Below, in pieces: positions 36,901 through 50,000 of a stretch of DNA of 64,000 nucleotides. The notes beneath the pieces were generated by a model. It ran no database searches. It was not told the origin of the DNA and worked only from the letters and a program-made list of their open reading frames with translations. Position numbers and translations under genes: made by a program. Numbering within the stretch: position 1 is the first letter of the stretch; each line of letters opens with the position of its first letter. Source of the stretch: Mangifera indica. Its lineage: Eukaryota; Streptophyta; Magnoliopsida; Sapindales; Anacardiaceae. The stretch covers positions 14,142,449-14,206,448 of the forward strand of contig NC_058149.1 in the NCBI RefSeq assembly GCF_011075055.1. The letters are read 5' to 3'.

Positions 36901-36916
36901 ACATTATACAGTTTAA
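30923..36916 (+). CDS. Plasma membrane proton-pumping ATPase, AHA6/8/9-like (16 exons)
   Basis: P3A-type ATPase that pumps protons out of the cell and energises secondary transport. Exons: 30923-30976, 32377-32496, 32618-32854, 32957-33718, 33797-33919, 34012-34116, 34201-34345, 34478-34642, 34991-35229, 35337-35369, 35470-35551, 35650-35810, 35926-36099, 36276-36458, 36552-36733, 36820-36916; 953 residues, all in frame. Motifs: TGES in [10 protein letters not shown], the phosphorylated Asp333 in [24 protein letters not shown], and [11 protein letters not shown]. The C-terminal regulatory domain ends QQHYTV. The penultimate Thr952 is the 14-3-3 and fusicoccin-binding phosphosite in this family. 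From memory, the internal wording ([25 protein letters not shown]) is nearer the pollen-type AHA6/8/9 than AHA1/2. No defect was seen; intron 1 is long (1.4 kb). Confidence 0.97.
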
Positions 36917-38351
36917 ACGAGAGCTCTTAAGAGATGTCTCAAATGCCGTTAAAGCTCTGTTCTTAATTTATAATGACGAAGATGGCCTAAGCAAACCTCT
37001 CTTCTTTTTACTTTTTAAGTCTAGATTAGTTGATATTTCCTCTATGCCGAAATTTGGGTTGATGTAACTTTGAATCTTCTCTCCTTGTCCTCTGGTTTAA
37101 GCAGGAAAGGAATGAACCGATTCTCTCTTTTATAGCATCAGTTGAATGGTTGAAGTTTTTCTTCAATGTTACTATGTCATTGTGACTTGTTTACCATTTG
37201 CTTTCTTTGTCTCTATCATAATTTAATGTGATTTTACCCAATATGGGGATTCATAAATCTTACACTATTAGTGTTGGGTCAGGAATAGGGGTAGATGTTG
37301 ATCTAAGTCGAATGAGGATCAGATTATTGTTTGACTTGAACAAAAATTTTACCTTGTCAATCTTGAGCTTAGATTGAGATCGACATCTTGGCGTCATCAC
37401 ACCACAACTCGTATTGCTGACAATTTTTCTTTTCAATAAATTTTTGTCGTTGACAATTTTTTTTCTTATATAACGTACCATTTTTGTAAAGTAAACTAAA
37501 GCTAGCCATTGTTTCGGCTCAGCTATGCTCAAATCTTATATGGTTGAGAAGATCGAGATGTTAATATCCTAAACTGTAAATACCAGTTATCTAATAATTC
37601 CTCCCCCGAGGTAAATTGTTAAATAAGGCAAGCATTTTAACAGAAGAATACACAAGGCAAGCACTTCTGAATCTGAACTTGAGCTATTTAATTGCAGAAG
37701 GGTAAAGTTGGGATTTCATCAAAACCTTAGCAGAGGTAGCAGGTAATTGTCCTATTTGTTTTAAGTTGGCTTAGATTCAACTTGAAAACCCGAAACAAAG
37801 ACCAACCAGAGTTCGCCTTGAATCCAAAACAACGAGCTCAATTTGACTCAAATGGTAAACAATGAAACTGGAGAAAAAGAGCTTCGGTGAAGAATTACCT
37901 ACAAACCCTTGAACTCAAGCCAACAGCTCAAGTTTAGTTCATCTGAGCCAAACATGGATTTGGACTCAAATTTGTTCGATTTGAATTCAATCTTAATTTT
38001 AAGCGATTTTATAGAATAAAATCAGCAATTTGCAAATAGCTTATTGCAACCTACGGAGAAAATTGTGAAATGTTTTATATTATTGGAAGAGATGGTCACT
38101 GAATATTATGAAATTGCTTCTCCATAATTCAAGCATTATTGAAAACATGTAAGCTTCAGAGAAAAAGATTGGGGTTGTAGTGTTTATAACAAAAAACTCA
38201 ACAAGCAGATGCTGCCAATAATGTAAAAACCTCATCAACTAATCATACTTCTATACACAAAGATGAAACCAACTTTCTGAGAAAAAGTTGAACTGACCAG
38301 GTGAATCATATATGCTACACAAAAAAGCCAGCGAATTTCAGAAGCGAATCA
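36917..38351. other. Intergenic between convergent ATPase and CENP-O genes
   Basis: It contains the 3' UTRs of two convergent genes. Between them, at about 37260-37560, lies a stretch with transposon-like words (AGGGGTAGATG on the left). No second terminus with a target duplication was seen, and no gene is supported. Confidence 0.4.
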
Positions 38352-41300
38352 CTAACTCAATCCTCCTTGCTGAAATATTTGTTGAAGGGCTTGCGGCAGA
38401 TTCAATACGATCTCTGCAAATGCTGGAATGGAGAATCCAGAAACAAGACAGAAACAAAAAGAAGAAATCAGAGAATTGAAGATAGTTATATTAAGAGAGA
38501 TGCAGGCTGCTAGCAACATGAAAAAACCATCTTCAAGGCAAAATATGGTTTTGTGCCAACAGGTGTCTCTTTAAACTTGAAAATGTTCCTAAACTTAAGT
38601 CCAATTGAAAATTTAACTGCTATGAATAGCATAGCAAGTCCCACTCCTTAGTTAACAGAAAAGACAGACAACATTATCCAGATCCACGACTATAGTGACC
38701 TTACTAGAAAATAATCCACAACTAGAATATTAACTTCAATAGATGAAAAAACTCTTAACTTGATTAAAGGTAACCCACCTTCTGGTAAGCTCATGGTTCG
38801 TAATGCATCTTCTGCATAAGATAGACGAGCAGGAGAGGGGGTGTTTATACCATCTTTCTTGAATTGAGACGTTGGCCATACCAGGACTCTGACTCTACTT
38901 GGAAGTACAGAGATGAGATCGGCATACCTAAGAGACACTGTTACCTTGCTGCAAAAAAAAAAAAGGCAGTTAAAACAGCAGCTTAAGAATTCAGCATCGA
39001 AGAGAACATATACATTCCTCATATCATGATTAGAATCATGCATCCATTTTTAAAGCAATTGCCAAAGCCTCATTTAGGTTTTGCCATTAAAAAGAGCTGT
39101 CAGTCATATCATAATATAATGTGCATACCAAGTCAAAAAGGATAAGCAAGGAATGATACTTTTGACTAATAAAAAATAACAGAGAACTGTAAAACAACAT
39201 TTCAGAAAGATGATAGTAATTGCACAAAAATATACCTACCAATCAGAATCATCTACTGCAAATTGAATAATGTGATAGGGAAGGCTATGATACAGGTCTC
39301 CAATCTGATTTCCATACAATTCCTTAATAAGTCGAACCTGCATTAGATACAATAAGCTTGGTGAAACAGAGATTGAGTTTGTCATTTAATGACAAGAACA
39401 CATGTAGTGTAAAATAGATATAGGCTACCAACGTGGCACTTTCTTAAGTACTAGCATTAAGCATGCAACCAGAAGCCCTACAAACGAGTGATCACCTTAA
39501 GTATTTGCACATGCCATATTTGAAGTAAGTCTGCTCCTCCTTGTTTAAAATTCTTTTACTATAAATTTGCCCACAACTCATGCAATTGAATGCATAGTAC
39601 CAAAGACTGAAAAAGCTTTTTAAGTTCAGACAATCTTCAACACAATTTAATGCCACATGTTTTAGTTCCCCTCTCATTATATCACAAAAGATCTTCTGTT
39701 GTCTGAGAAGAATAGATGAATGTGTATGAATATTGCAAGTCACCACCCTAGCAGCAAATATCACTTGAAAAAAAGTTTATGCATACCAGCAACATACCTG
39801 TTCTCGTCTATCTACGTATGCTTGCAGAAGTTCTCCAATATGATCTATGAATCTCTGAAAGCAAATCACCAAGAAATATTTGGAAAAGGTTAAATATCAT
39901 AGTAGCATCAACTCAAAAAAGTCAACATCAAGCAACCAACCTTACCATAGCATTGGAGGAAAGAAGATCATTTTCTGTTTCTCGTATTGGTAGAAAGAAA
40001 GGAATTGTGTGTTCAAGAACGGTCATCTTTTCAAGAAATGACTTGCTCTCGAGCACACAGTGGTACAGCTCGCAAGGTTCTCCTGCAAAATCACAAAACA
40101 GAACCAGCTTCCTTATTGCTTAAACTAATGAGTAATGTATGTCAAGAAATCATATAATTTAAAAGCCAGAAAGAATTTCAATATAACTTTCCCTATGGAT
40201 CAGAAACTCTATGTATGAGTATAGTAGCTCAGTAAAGAAGCAGAAACAACTCGTTATAACTTCTTACAGAAAAGTGGCTTTCATGGATCAACATTCAAAT
40301 GAAATTATGACAAATGGTTTCTTATGAGGAAGGCTTCGTCAATCTTTTAACAAAGCAATCCCAAACAACAAAGACCTTTCCCTGAGGAACTTGAAATACT
40401 CAAATCAAACACAAACTTCAGTCATTACAACAGCAAAATAGCACAAGATATAAGTGCAGAGCTAACCCATTTACAAAGGTCCTTCAAAGGAATATTTAAA
40501 AAAATTTAAATAGCTATTGTTGGTGAGAATTGGTGAATTTTTCACCAAAAGAAGTACGCAAGGGGCATATATATGAGTAAAAAAATCTATAGTGGAGCCA
40601 AGAACTAATTAAGCCAAGCAGAAAAGAACTACTGACTAATCACTTAAATAATCACAATAACAAGAAAATTCAAGGAGACAATGAGCACTAATTTATAATT
40701 ATGGAGACAGCCAACAAGTGATAATAAACTAGATAACTTACAGTATAAATACTTCAGGTTCAGGAATACCTGCAAAAGATGTCTCATACTGTATGCCTAT
40801 TCTTGCACCCTCCAAGCAACAAATTACCTGTTAACACAAAAATTAGCTGACATAGAAGGAATGCAACCCCTATGGAACCATTTAGTAAAGCATATTATCA
40901 GATTCTTATGGGTAATTTTGCATCTAAACCTAATTATGTTACTGATATTAGAATCTTGCTTTCATTATCAGGAGCCAAACACCTAACACTGAAAGTTAAT
41001 CTACACTCTTGGTTCAAAAACTATGGCCATAATTTGAGAGTTTAATTTTTTGGCAAAAACAGAACAACATAAACATTAGCATATTCAGATTTTTTTCTAT
41101 TTCAATCTCCCTGCTACATTTTATGAGATGCTTTACATTTTCCCAACACACTACTGAAATAATGCTTTCTCTTCCCATTTTGTGCAATGTTTCATTAATA
41201 TATGCTTGTGTACCATTGTTTGAACACTGCCACTCTCAAATACAATAACATATCTTCTTTCAGCAAGTGGATGCTATAAAAATCTATAATTACTAGGATA

Positions 41301-42902
41301 TGTTACCTTATTACCAACTTTATAAGTAATTTTCTCCTGCAAATCAGAATCTGCAGGGACATTTGCGTCCACTGGCAATGCCTTTCTGTCAGCCTCCATA
41401 TGAACCTGATAAAGAGCACAAGTAATAATTCTAAGCACTTGATGATTACAAAAAGAGTAAACCATATGATAATCTTGGCAATCGAGGCAACTTCTACCAT
41501 GGAGAAGAAGCAGGGAAGAGTACTAAGAATGATGTTATCTATGTATAGTGACTAACTCTATAATCCTTTTCAATGGAATAGTATGAGGGACCACATAAAA
41601 AATGTAATCAATGATAAGAATTAACAGAATCATACCCGTTCTCTTATTGTAGCTAATAGACCGTCATTCCATTGTTCACCATCTAAACAAATCTCTGCAA
41701 AAAGTTGGCTTTCTTAATCCACCAATATTCTAAGAGAATACTTATACAAGATGGTGGTGAATGAAAGGCATGGAAAAGAAGGGTGACAGTGCAATTCCTG
41801 GAATGAACACGTATTTTGTTGTATATATAACAAACATACAAGTACATGCTACCACCATTGCCAAGGCTACCTTGGGTTTGGGAAGCTCGTGCAGCTTCAA
41901 ATTCCTTTTGGAGACGCTCAAATATCATCTTGTCTGAATCCCTTTGAATTCAATAAAATCATCAAAATTTTCATAGATGATTAATCAATTACATTGCAAA
42001 CGACATAATTTGGAACTTGGCAAGATGTAAAAACAAAATCCATGTTGTAAACAAGGATTAACATGTTACAATTTCTACAAATTAGAGAGTGACCATTCAC
42101 AATTCCAAAATTGTAAATCTCATATTCTTGGAAAATTTAGCATAAAAAGGAACTTTAAGTTACTTCACACTTTGAGCATTTACAGTTCCAAAAAGTAATT
42201 TTGCAACAATAACCAAATAAAGGATAAAAGATGTAAATGAAGATTTTAGTATTTCTAAAATGTTGTACCGAGATAGCCGCTCTGCCAATTCTCCATGCCT
42301 CTTAAGCACATTTGAAACTGCCAGCAAATATAGAAGCTTTAATATATTCAAAGGTAGCAATAATACATCACTAATCATTATTAGGGAATAGGGATAAAAG
42401 TTGAAATACATCTTGCTCGTGAGGTCTCCAACCGTACATCATCCTCTTGCATAAAATTCTGGTAGAAAAAAAAAAAGAGTATTTTTTTAACAGATGATAA
42501 CGAACAAACCAAAAGACCCACATTTGTGATCATGCAAAGTCCAAATAACAACAATTAACGCAAAATTTCATAATCAAATTAAAATGCTGATAGTAATAAA
42601 TTATTTTGACATGATATAAACAGAGAAACAATTAGAGTTAAATAGCCAAATTAATAATGAAACAAAAATGAAGACATTAAAATGTTTACCACTTCTCCCA
42701 TAACAGGATACGAACGTACTGTGAAGTGTTCCAATGGCTGCATAATTAAGAATAGCATGCTTAATAAAATTAAAACTCGCTAGCAAAATTAGAATAAAAA
42801 ATTAGCGAAATCGAAAAAAGTAACCTTGCGAGCTGAGTTCTCTCCTAAAAACGGGTTCTTTCTTTGCTTTTTCTTCAGCGACTCTTCAGGGTCGCTCTCC
42901 AT
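38352..42902 (-). CDS. CENPO: CENP-O-like kinetochore protein (13 exons)
   Basis: Likely subunit of the inner kinetochore (CCAN) at centromeric chromatin. Exons from 5' to 3': 42902-42825, 42737-42690, 42458-42410, 42317-42269, 41941-41871, 41694-41636, 41405-41307, 40827-40770, 40082-39946, 39854-39798, 39337-39240, 38948-38779, 38422-38352; 347 residues, every junction in frame. The N-terminal third is charged and probably helical (SNVLKRHGELAERLSR, KMIFERLQKEFEAA). The C-terminal half carries the pattern I associate with Cenp-O: VLEHTIPFFLPI, then LLQAYVDRREQV, then CKVTVSLRYADLISVLPSRV. The ATG at 42902 is the first in this frame. An earlier out-of-frame ATG (about 42937) opens an eight-codon uORF. 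The family call rests on pattern memory, while the gene structure is firm. Confidence 0.78.
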
Positions 42903-45776
42903 TAGCTTACAAAGAGGGAGTCTCAAGCTCTCAGCTGTAATTTGGTCATCAATGAACTCGAAATGGGCAATTAGGGTTCGCAATGTCGGGTAATAACTGC
43001 CAAATCAGGACCCGACAACTTGTTCGGTAAATTAAAATTATGAGAAAAATAAATATGAAAATAGATATATTTTTGTATTTAAAATTAATAATAATAACTT
43101 CAAATATCGACATCATATTTTTTATTTATCTTTACCAAAAATAATTAAAATATTTAAAATTAATTCAAAATTTTTATTTAGTGACTTTTTTTTTTCCTTT
43201 CACACTTTTTTATGGTGTAAAAATGGATAATATTTAGTTCAAAGTTTATCGGTCACTCAATTTTATAAGTACATAATATTATATTATGTATCATTTATTA
43301 TAGAATTAAATTTGATTCAAATTATTTTAGATTCAATCAAACAAATTAAATTTGAATCAAGGGTAAAGTTGAATTTTATATACAAATTAAGTTTGAATCA
43401 ATATAAATAGTTGAGCTCGAACAAATTTTAATCAAATATGAAATTAAATTATTTTTTAATTAAATTTAAATCAATTTTAAATTAACCTTTTTAAATTTGA
43501 GTCAACATCAAATTAATACTTTTAAATTTGAATTAATCTTAAATTTTCTCTTATCTTGATTTCATCTAAAAAAATAGTAAAGAAAAATAGTATAACAATA
43601 ATCAATAAAATTTAATAAATAATATTATTACAGACATAATTATAATTAACTATCTGTTGATAATTATTAAAATTTAATTTAATATAACCAAATTTGTATT
43701 TGGACAATAGCATAAAATTAGTTAATTGAAAAAAAAAAAAACACCTTAAACATTTTAATAAACTCAAAAAATCTTTAAAATAAAATATATCATGTAGTCA
43801 AAATTTCTCTTCCATCAAACTCATAAATATTGTATTTATAAAAACAATCAACGACTAACAGATAAACGCTACACTAATCTAAAGATCAAGAGAAAACGTA
43901 GATATAACACAATCTCATTTATAAACTATAAATAAAAATAAGGGTCATTATTTGCCGCAACTTTCATAATCCCCTAAATATTAAATAACAATTTTCCGTT
44001 GTCTTTAAATAACTTCCCACAACTTCAGTAATTACAATTAAATTGAAATGAAACATCATATTGAGATTATGATAAGGTCTATCAAATTATATAATTTTAC
44101 ATTTTTTCAAAGCAATTACGCATGTAACCCTAACTTTGACAATATTAAATCAAAATAATAATTCTACAAACGGGGAAGAGACTCCAAACATTTTATCAAA
44201 ACTTAAAACATTGTAATTTTGTTTCATTCATATTACACATATAATATCATCATCATGGACGTATGTTTTGCTTTCTAGCAAAATCACGTTTGAAAATTAA
44301 CTATTTATTTATTTTCTTAAATATTTTTATTTTCTTATATTGAATTTCTTCGATTATTTAATATAATTCTTGTTGGTATAATTTTATCACCAACAAATTA
44401 ATAAATAGTTTATACTAATGTTTATATCTATTTTAATCAAAAAAATATTTGACATGAAGATAAAGAGTAATATTATATAAACTCATTTTGAGTATAAAAA
44501 TATATATATATTCATATATGTTATCATATGATTAAATATTATTTAATCTTTAATTTAAAATTACTTAATATATTATAATATTGTATATATCTTTATATAT
44601 TTAAAATAATTACATATAATTTTATTATTTTCTTTATATACTGGGGCAAATAGTTCTAACTCCATACTAATGAATATAATTTACAAAAGTTAAACAATTT
44701 TTTTTTTGGGATTATATTCTTACTCACCCTTAAAAAAAAATTATTTTAATTAATTATCAAAAAAAGTAAAAATAATTTAAAGAAAATAAAAGGAAAATAT
44801 GAATCAAACACGTTGTCGTTTGCACGAGGTGAGAGAGAGACACCGAGAAAGAAGAGAAGGGAGCGAGCGAGCGAAGAGCAGCGATCGAGCTACACAATCA
44901 ATACAAAAACACCCAACTTCGTTTACAAATCATATACAAAACGCTAAGCCCATCTGTAAATGCACTTCAAACTTGCAAAAAATTTGAAAAAAATTGTAAT
45001 TTGAATTAAATAAATACAGAGCCTGAATTTCAAGCCGCGAAGAACCGTATCCCAAGTTACTGAGACTTGGATTTCTATACAATTCGTCAAGTTCATTAAG
45101 GTCAGGCTTCAATCAATCTGTAAACATTGATTTCTTAGTTTTAAGCTTAGTTTTTAGTCTTCATTGTGCTTGGTTTCTTTGCAATTTGATTTTCTTCGCC
45201 AATTCGTGCTCTGTTTTAAACTCAATTATCAAACTTACTGATCTCTTTTGTTCAACTTTAAATTTCGAAATTTGAAGTTTCAAGCTTTTAAATTTGCGCA
45301 AACAATAAGGTGTTTTAATTTAATCGGTGCAGTGATAATACTTTTACGGTTCGTGAAGCTCGTGGGAAGCCGTGGTTGGTTTTGGTGATTTGAAGCTAGG
45401 GTTTTGATTCATTCTGTATTGGGATGATTTTGGTTTGTCTTCCCGGTTTTGGAATAACTTGTGGTGTGAGTTTGATCTTTTAGGGTTTTGGTTTCATTCG
45501 AAGATGAGATTGGATTTGCATTGTATTCTGAGTGGGTGGGTAAATTTGGGGTTGTCTGGAAACGGAAATAACTGAAATTTGCTTTAGAATTGAGATTTTT
45601 GGTATTTTATTAATTATTTTGCTGGGTTTTTAAGTCTGTTTCTTAAGATATGCAGAGTTTGAGATTTTGATTTCCATGTGACGGTATGGGGTGGAGGAAT
45701 TTGTGGTTCTTGTGATGCAAGAATAACAAGAATACAGAGGGGTTTAGTTTTGGGAATTTTAGTTTTGTGAAGGTGT
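42903..45776. other. AT-rich divergent intergenic region plus ADA1 leader
   Basis: Between the divergent CENP-O and ADA1 genes. About 43030-44780 is AT-rich with long A/T runs and no gene. From about 44800 the composition changes (GAGAGAGAGACACCGAG) and a long 5' leader of ADA1 begins. A donor-like AAG|GTCAGG near 45100 and acceptor-like TTTTAG sites near 45746-45762 suggest a leader intron of about 0.65 kb. Confidence 0.5.
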
Positions 45777-45818
45777 ATGAATCTATTGTTGAGAAATGCA
45801 ACCTCAGCACGGTTCTAG
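45777..45818 (+). promoter_or_regulatory. Upstream ORF overlapping the ADA1 start codon
   Basis: An ATG at 45777 opens a 13-codon frame ending TAG at 45816-45818, out of frame with and spanning the main ATG at 45796. Its context is weak (T at -3), while the main ATG has G at -3, so leaky scanning is expected. It would lower translation unless the ATG is removed by splicing. Confidence 0.6.
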
Positions 45819-47055
45819 AATTGATTTGGTTGAATTGAAAGCTCAGATAGTGAAGAAGATTGGGATTGATAGGTCAAAGAAATATTTTTATAATTTGAAT
45901 AGGTTTTTGAATGAGAAAATAAGTAAGATTCAGTTTGATCAATTTTGCCTTCGCCTACTCGGAAGGGAGAATGTTCCCCTGCATAACCGATTGCTTTTCA
46001 CAATCTTGAGAAATGCATGTCAAGCTAAGACTCCGCCGCCATTTAATGAGACGGCGCTCACGAAATCTGTAACTCAAGGAATAAAAGTTTCTCCCAATAG
46101 AGAAGATGGGCATGAACCAAGTGGGTCACTTGCTCCAAGTCAGAATCAAAGTGTTCCTATTTGGCCAAATGGAGTTTTGCCAGTGTCACCACGAAAGGTT
46201 AGATCTGGGGGTCGTGATCGGAAGGTCAGGGATAGGTCTAGTTTGCTGGGACCAAATGGAAAGGTTGAATGTATTTCTCAGCAGTCATTAGGTACAGACG
46301 ATAGTAGTGTTAGGCTTCATCTGGAAAATGGGGATTTAACACCTTGTGATTATCAGAGACCACTACAACATCTTCATGGAGCTGCAGAGCAACCTGATAA
46401 AGAGAAGGAGGGATCAGTTCGAGCCACTGAACGACCAAGAATACCCAGTAAAGATTGGTCTGGACTTGGTTTCTTTGAAGAGGGGGAAGAAGTGGAGCAA
46501 GCTAACCGCTTGAATTTCTCTAGGAGTCCTCTAGTTGCTCCCCTCGGGATACCATTTTGCTCAGCTAGTGTAGGTGGGACCCGCAAAACTATTCCTTTGC
46601 AAAGTACTGTTGATTTTGTCAGCTATTATGACAGCTGCGGTTTGTCTGATAATGAGACGCTTAGGAAACGTATGGAGCAGATTGCTGCGGCTCAGGGCCT
46701 TGGAGGTGTCTCATTGGAATGTGCTAATACGCTGAATACAATGTTAGACGTGTATCTGAAGAAGTTGATCAAGTCATGTGTGGAGTTGGCTGGATTAAGG
46801 TCTGCACATAAACCAAGAAAGCACACCGTCAACAAGCAACAGATGCAGGGCAGAGTTATAAATGGGATATGGCCTAGTAATCACTTACACTTGCAGAATA
46901 CTGGTCGTCGTCAGGAAGTTATGCAGAACCAAGGACCACAATGCTCAATATCGTTGTTAGATTTCAAGGTTGCCATGGAGCTGAATCCGCAACAACTTGG
47001 AGAAGATTGGCCATTGCTGCTGGAAAAAATTTGCATGGAATCTTTCGAGGAATGA
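45796..47055 (+). CDS. ADA1: ADA1/Hfi1-type SAGA adaptor (SAGA-Tad1 domain), single exon
   Basis: Probable subunit of the SAGA histone-acetyltransferase coactivator, in the nucleus; in yeast Hfi1/Ada1 forms a histone-fold pair with Taf12. The 419-residue frame has an N-terminal block (DLVELKAQIVKKIGIDRSKK, then FDQFCLRLLGRENVPLHNRL) typical of plant proteins with the SAGA-Tad1 domain. A disordered Ser/Pro-rich middle follows, then a conserved C-terminal block (RKRMEQIAAAQGLGGVSLEC, VYLKKLIKSCVELAG), a basic KPRKH patch, and SLLDFKVAMELNPQQLGEDW near the end. The coding part is intronless, as in Arabidopsis relatives to my memory. ATG 45796 is the first codon of the conserved block. Confidence 0.88.
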   Translation: MQPQHGSRIDLVELKAQIVKKIGIDRSKKYFYNLNRFLNEKISKIQFDQFCLRLLGRENVPLHNRLLFTILRNACQAKTPPPFNETALTKSVTQGIKVSPNREDGHEPSGSLAPSQNQSVPIWPNGVLPVSPRKVRSGGRDRKVRDRSSLLGPNGKVECISQQSLGTDDSSVRLHLENGDLTPCDYQRPLQHLHGAAEQPDKEKEGSVRATERPRIPSKDWSGLGFFEEGEEVEQANRLNFSRSPLVAPLGIPFCSASVGGTRKTIPLQSTVDFVSYYDSCGLSDNETLRKRMEQIAAAQGLGGVSLECANTLNTMLDVYLKKLIKSCVELAGLRSAHKPRKHTVNKQQMQGRVINGIWPSNHLHLQNTGRRQEVMQNQGPQCSISLLDFKVAMELNPQQLGEDWPLLLEKICMESFEE

Positions 47056-50000
47056 AAATGCATAGAAAGATTATTTTTATCCCATAATTATGGTTGGGTC
47101 AGTCTGTTCTGGTTCAGAGGGCGATTGTTGTTGAAAATCTCTGAAGCTTCCAGTTCATGCATATTGCTGGGTGAACCAATTGGCTACCTTTCAGATTTAT
47201 GCCTTGGCCCTTGAAGATACAAAAAATTGGGTTGAGCACCATGATGTCTGTATTCTCCTGCTGCAGATCTTAATGCATCTGCATCTCATTCAACAATAAC
47301 CAAGCAAGGGGTACTTTCATTTATAGAATCTCATGCTTGGTTGCCCTATTGTAAGATTAACACTGACATTGGCTGTCTCTTGCCATTGCAACAGATCTTA
47401 AGTTTTCCATGTATAATAACAGCCAATGAGGTGGTATCTAAGAAAGTTTTGCAGGAATACTGTTTTGTAGCTTGGTGAAAGGTTTAATCACTCATGTAAG
47501 GGCTGTAGTTTGCTCTGTATGTAATTTAGAATCTAAGAATTGATTGGAATTCCAATATTAATAACAAATTGAGATCCATTTAATACTCCCCAATGTTTTG
47601 AATGTTTCAGCTTGATGGCCCCAGAAAATTTTACGTTAAAAGCTGAAAATTTTATGTTAAAAGTAATGTGACAGAGATGTTGGATTTGCTAACCATAGTT
47701 TAGCATGGACTTGTAAAAATAAGGTGGCACATATATTCTTTATTCCTGAAAAATTTACTTGGGTGCTCTGTGGAGCTTAATTTATTTAATTGCAGTTTAC
47801 TGTTTCAAAACCATCAGTTGTCCACAATTTGAAGTTTGACAATGCTGGTACAGACGAAATTAGTGATTACAAGAAAAATCAACATTAAGGTGTAAAATTT
47901 CATAATAAATTCAAATGAAGGATAGACATAATGGCATTAGTTGGTAAACTCAACTTCTCTTCATTCAATTCAAACTCATGCAACTTGTTAATCCATTTTG
48001 TCCAGGCAGCATCATTTTCCATGAATATTTAACTAGATTGGTGAAATATGCTTTATTATAACAATATCTGCCAATTTTGATGGCAAAATGCTTCAAGTTC
48101 TATCATTTGAGCAGATGTGAAGCACATTTTATGCCATACGATCTGCAATATTGTACCTGACAACCTGGTGCTTGGAGAAACTTTAAGTGAACTTACAAGA
48201 CTGCCTGGTGACTGAAAGAAAAAGAAGTCTTTCTGGTGCAGTTTTCTGTAAGAGACATTAACTCAAGTACTGATGATATTTGATTCAGCTTTCTCCAATT
48301 TTTTTGTAATTCGTAATGCGCACACAAATTATCTACATATATTCGTATACTCAATGTGATGTAGCATTATTATTTTATCACCACACAGTTCATCTTCATT
48401 AATTGCTTAACTTTTTTTGTTTCATCTTTTCATTCATTCTACACTACATCAGCTTGTATATAAAGTTTGCAATCTTATTGTCACTGTTTCTAATGTTGTG
48501 TGGTGGAGAGAGTTTTGGATTCGAATCGAGTCAAATCGAATAAGAGTAGTTTGAACTCAACTTAAATCCAAAATAGTCAACATGAGCTCAAATTTGATTT
48601 GTTTGAGTTGATAAACAGTAACACTAGAGAAGAAGAATTGTTAGAAAAGACAAGTAAAAATTATTCGTGAGGTAAACTCTGGCTTCTATATCAATCATGA
48701 GTCAAGTTAGAGCTCAACGAGTTGAAGTTGCTTCAACTCAAGTTCGGCTTGTTGAACTAAGCTCAAACTAGTTCAAGTTAAATTTACTCTTAGTAATCCA
48801 AAGGCTTTATGACATTTGCATGTAAGGTTATATCTGTACTGCACTTGACTGACTAAGTCATACTTTTGTTTGGTGGGAGGCAAATCCTACTAATGGAATG
48901 GAAAAGCTCCCAGCCTACAAAAAGTGCATTTGTGGAATATAAAGGAGTTTTTGACTCTGTAGGTAGGTCACTTGCTGCAAGATAAAAGTTGAGGGGCCTG
49001 AGCATAAAAGGATTATTTTCTTTTTGCTTCAGTAGATCCTCCACATTCATCCAATTGCAACTCAAGTGGGTCCTTTCAAACATTATATATAACAAGAGTT
49101 TTGTAGGTAAATGTGTTGCAGATTGGATACTTTGAAACAGATGCACTTTATTTGGTAGGCTCTTTCAAATCTAGTAGTTGCATTCTGGTCAAGCTGAATC
49201 CAAATCGAGCCAGTTTATCTGCCAAAAAGTCATCAACAAATTAATGATTTTTCATTGACAATGACAGTAAATCTGTCTACTCTTGACTTCTTCTTTGACG
49301 TCATAGCAAGCAGTTGGTGTGTAAGTGAATTTAGACTGCCAAATTTTTGTGGGTTATTCCAGTCTCATGTCCTTCTGTTCTTTATTTGTAAAGATTGAGG
49401 ATCCTTCCGGTAGAGACAACAGAAGGGAAAGTCGTCTAAAATTCGACCACCACATATTTTGTGGTTGATTTTGAATGAGATGAAAAATAGGAGTTCGGAT
49501 TCTAGCTTCTTGGCATAAATAAATAATTCAGTAAACAAATTTCTTATGTTTTCTACAGCAAACCGTGAAGGCTTCTAGGTTTAGGCAACATATTGCATAT
49601 GGAATTATACACTGTAAATGGGCACATCTTTGTAAATTTTCTGGGTATTATTTCTGGTACCACGGCCATATTCTATAGTTCTTGAGATGGTGGACCATGT
49701 GGTATGTTTAGAACTTTATGTCCTTCCACAAAAACCAAAAAAAAAATTCTAGAACGACATTAAAAATAGATTTGAATTGAATTTAAATAATCTAGTTCAA
49801 ACTGATAATGAATTTATTAGAAAAATAATTAGAAAGTGTTGGAGAAAAAAAATGATTGTCAACAACTCACTTGAGTCAAATTGAGACTAGTTTAACTCAA
49901 GTTTAATTTGTTTAAACAGAATATCAAACTAATCCGAGCCCAAGCTGGCTGGCTTGGATCCACCCCTCATAAAGAGCGGCACGAGGTGGCCTACTCAAAA

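Noticed and set aside
48853..49146. Minus-strand 97-codon open frame
   Set aside because: No recognised domain, no splice-compatible continuation, and AT-rich transposon-like surroundings.
49920..49968. hAT-like right terminus (GGATCCACCCCTC)
   Set aside because: No matching left terminus or 8-bp duplication could be found, so it is at most a relic; a similar trace at about 32035-32092 in ATPase intron 1 was rejected for the same reason.
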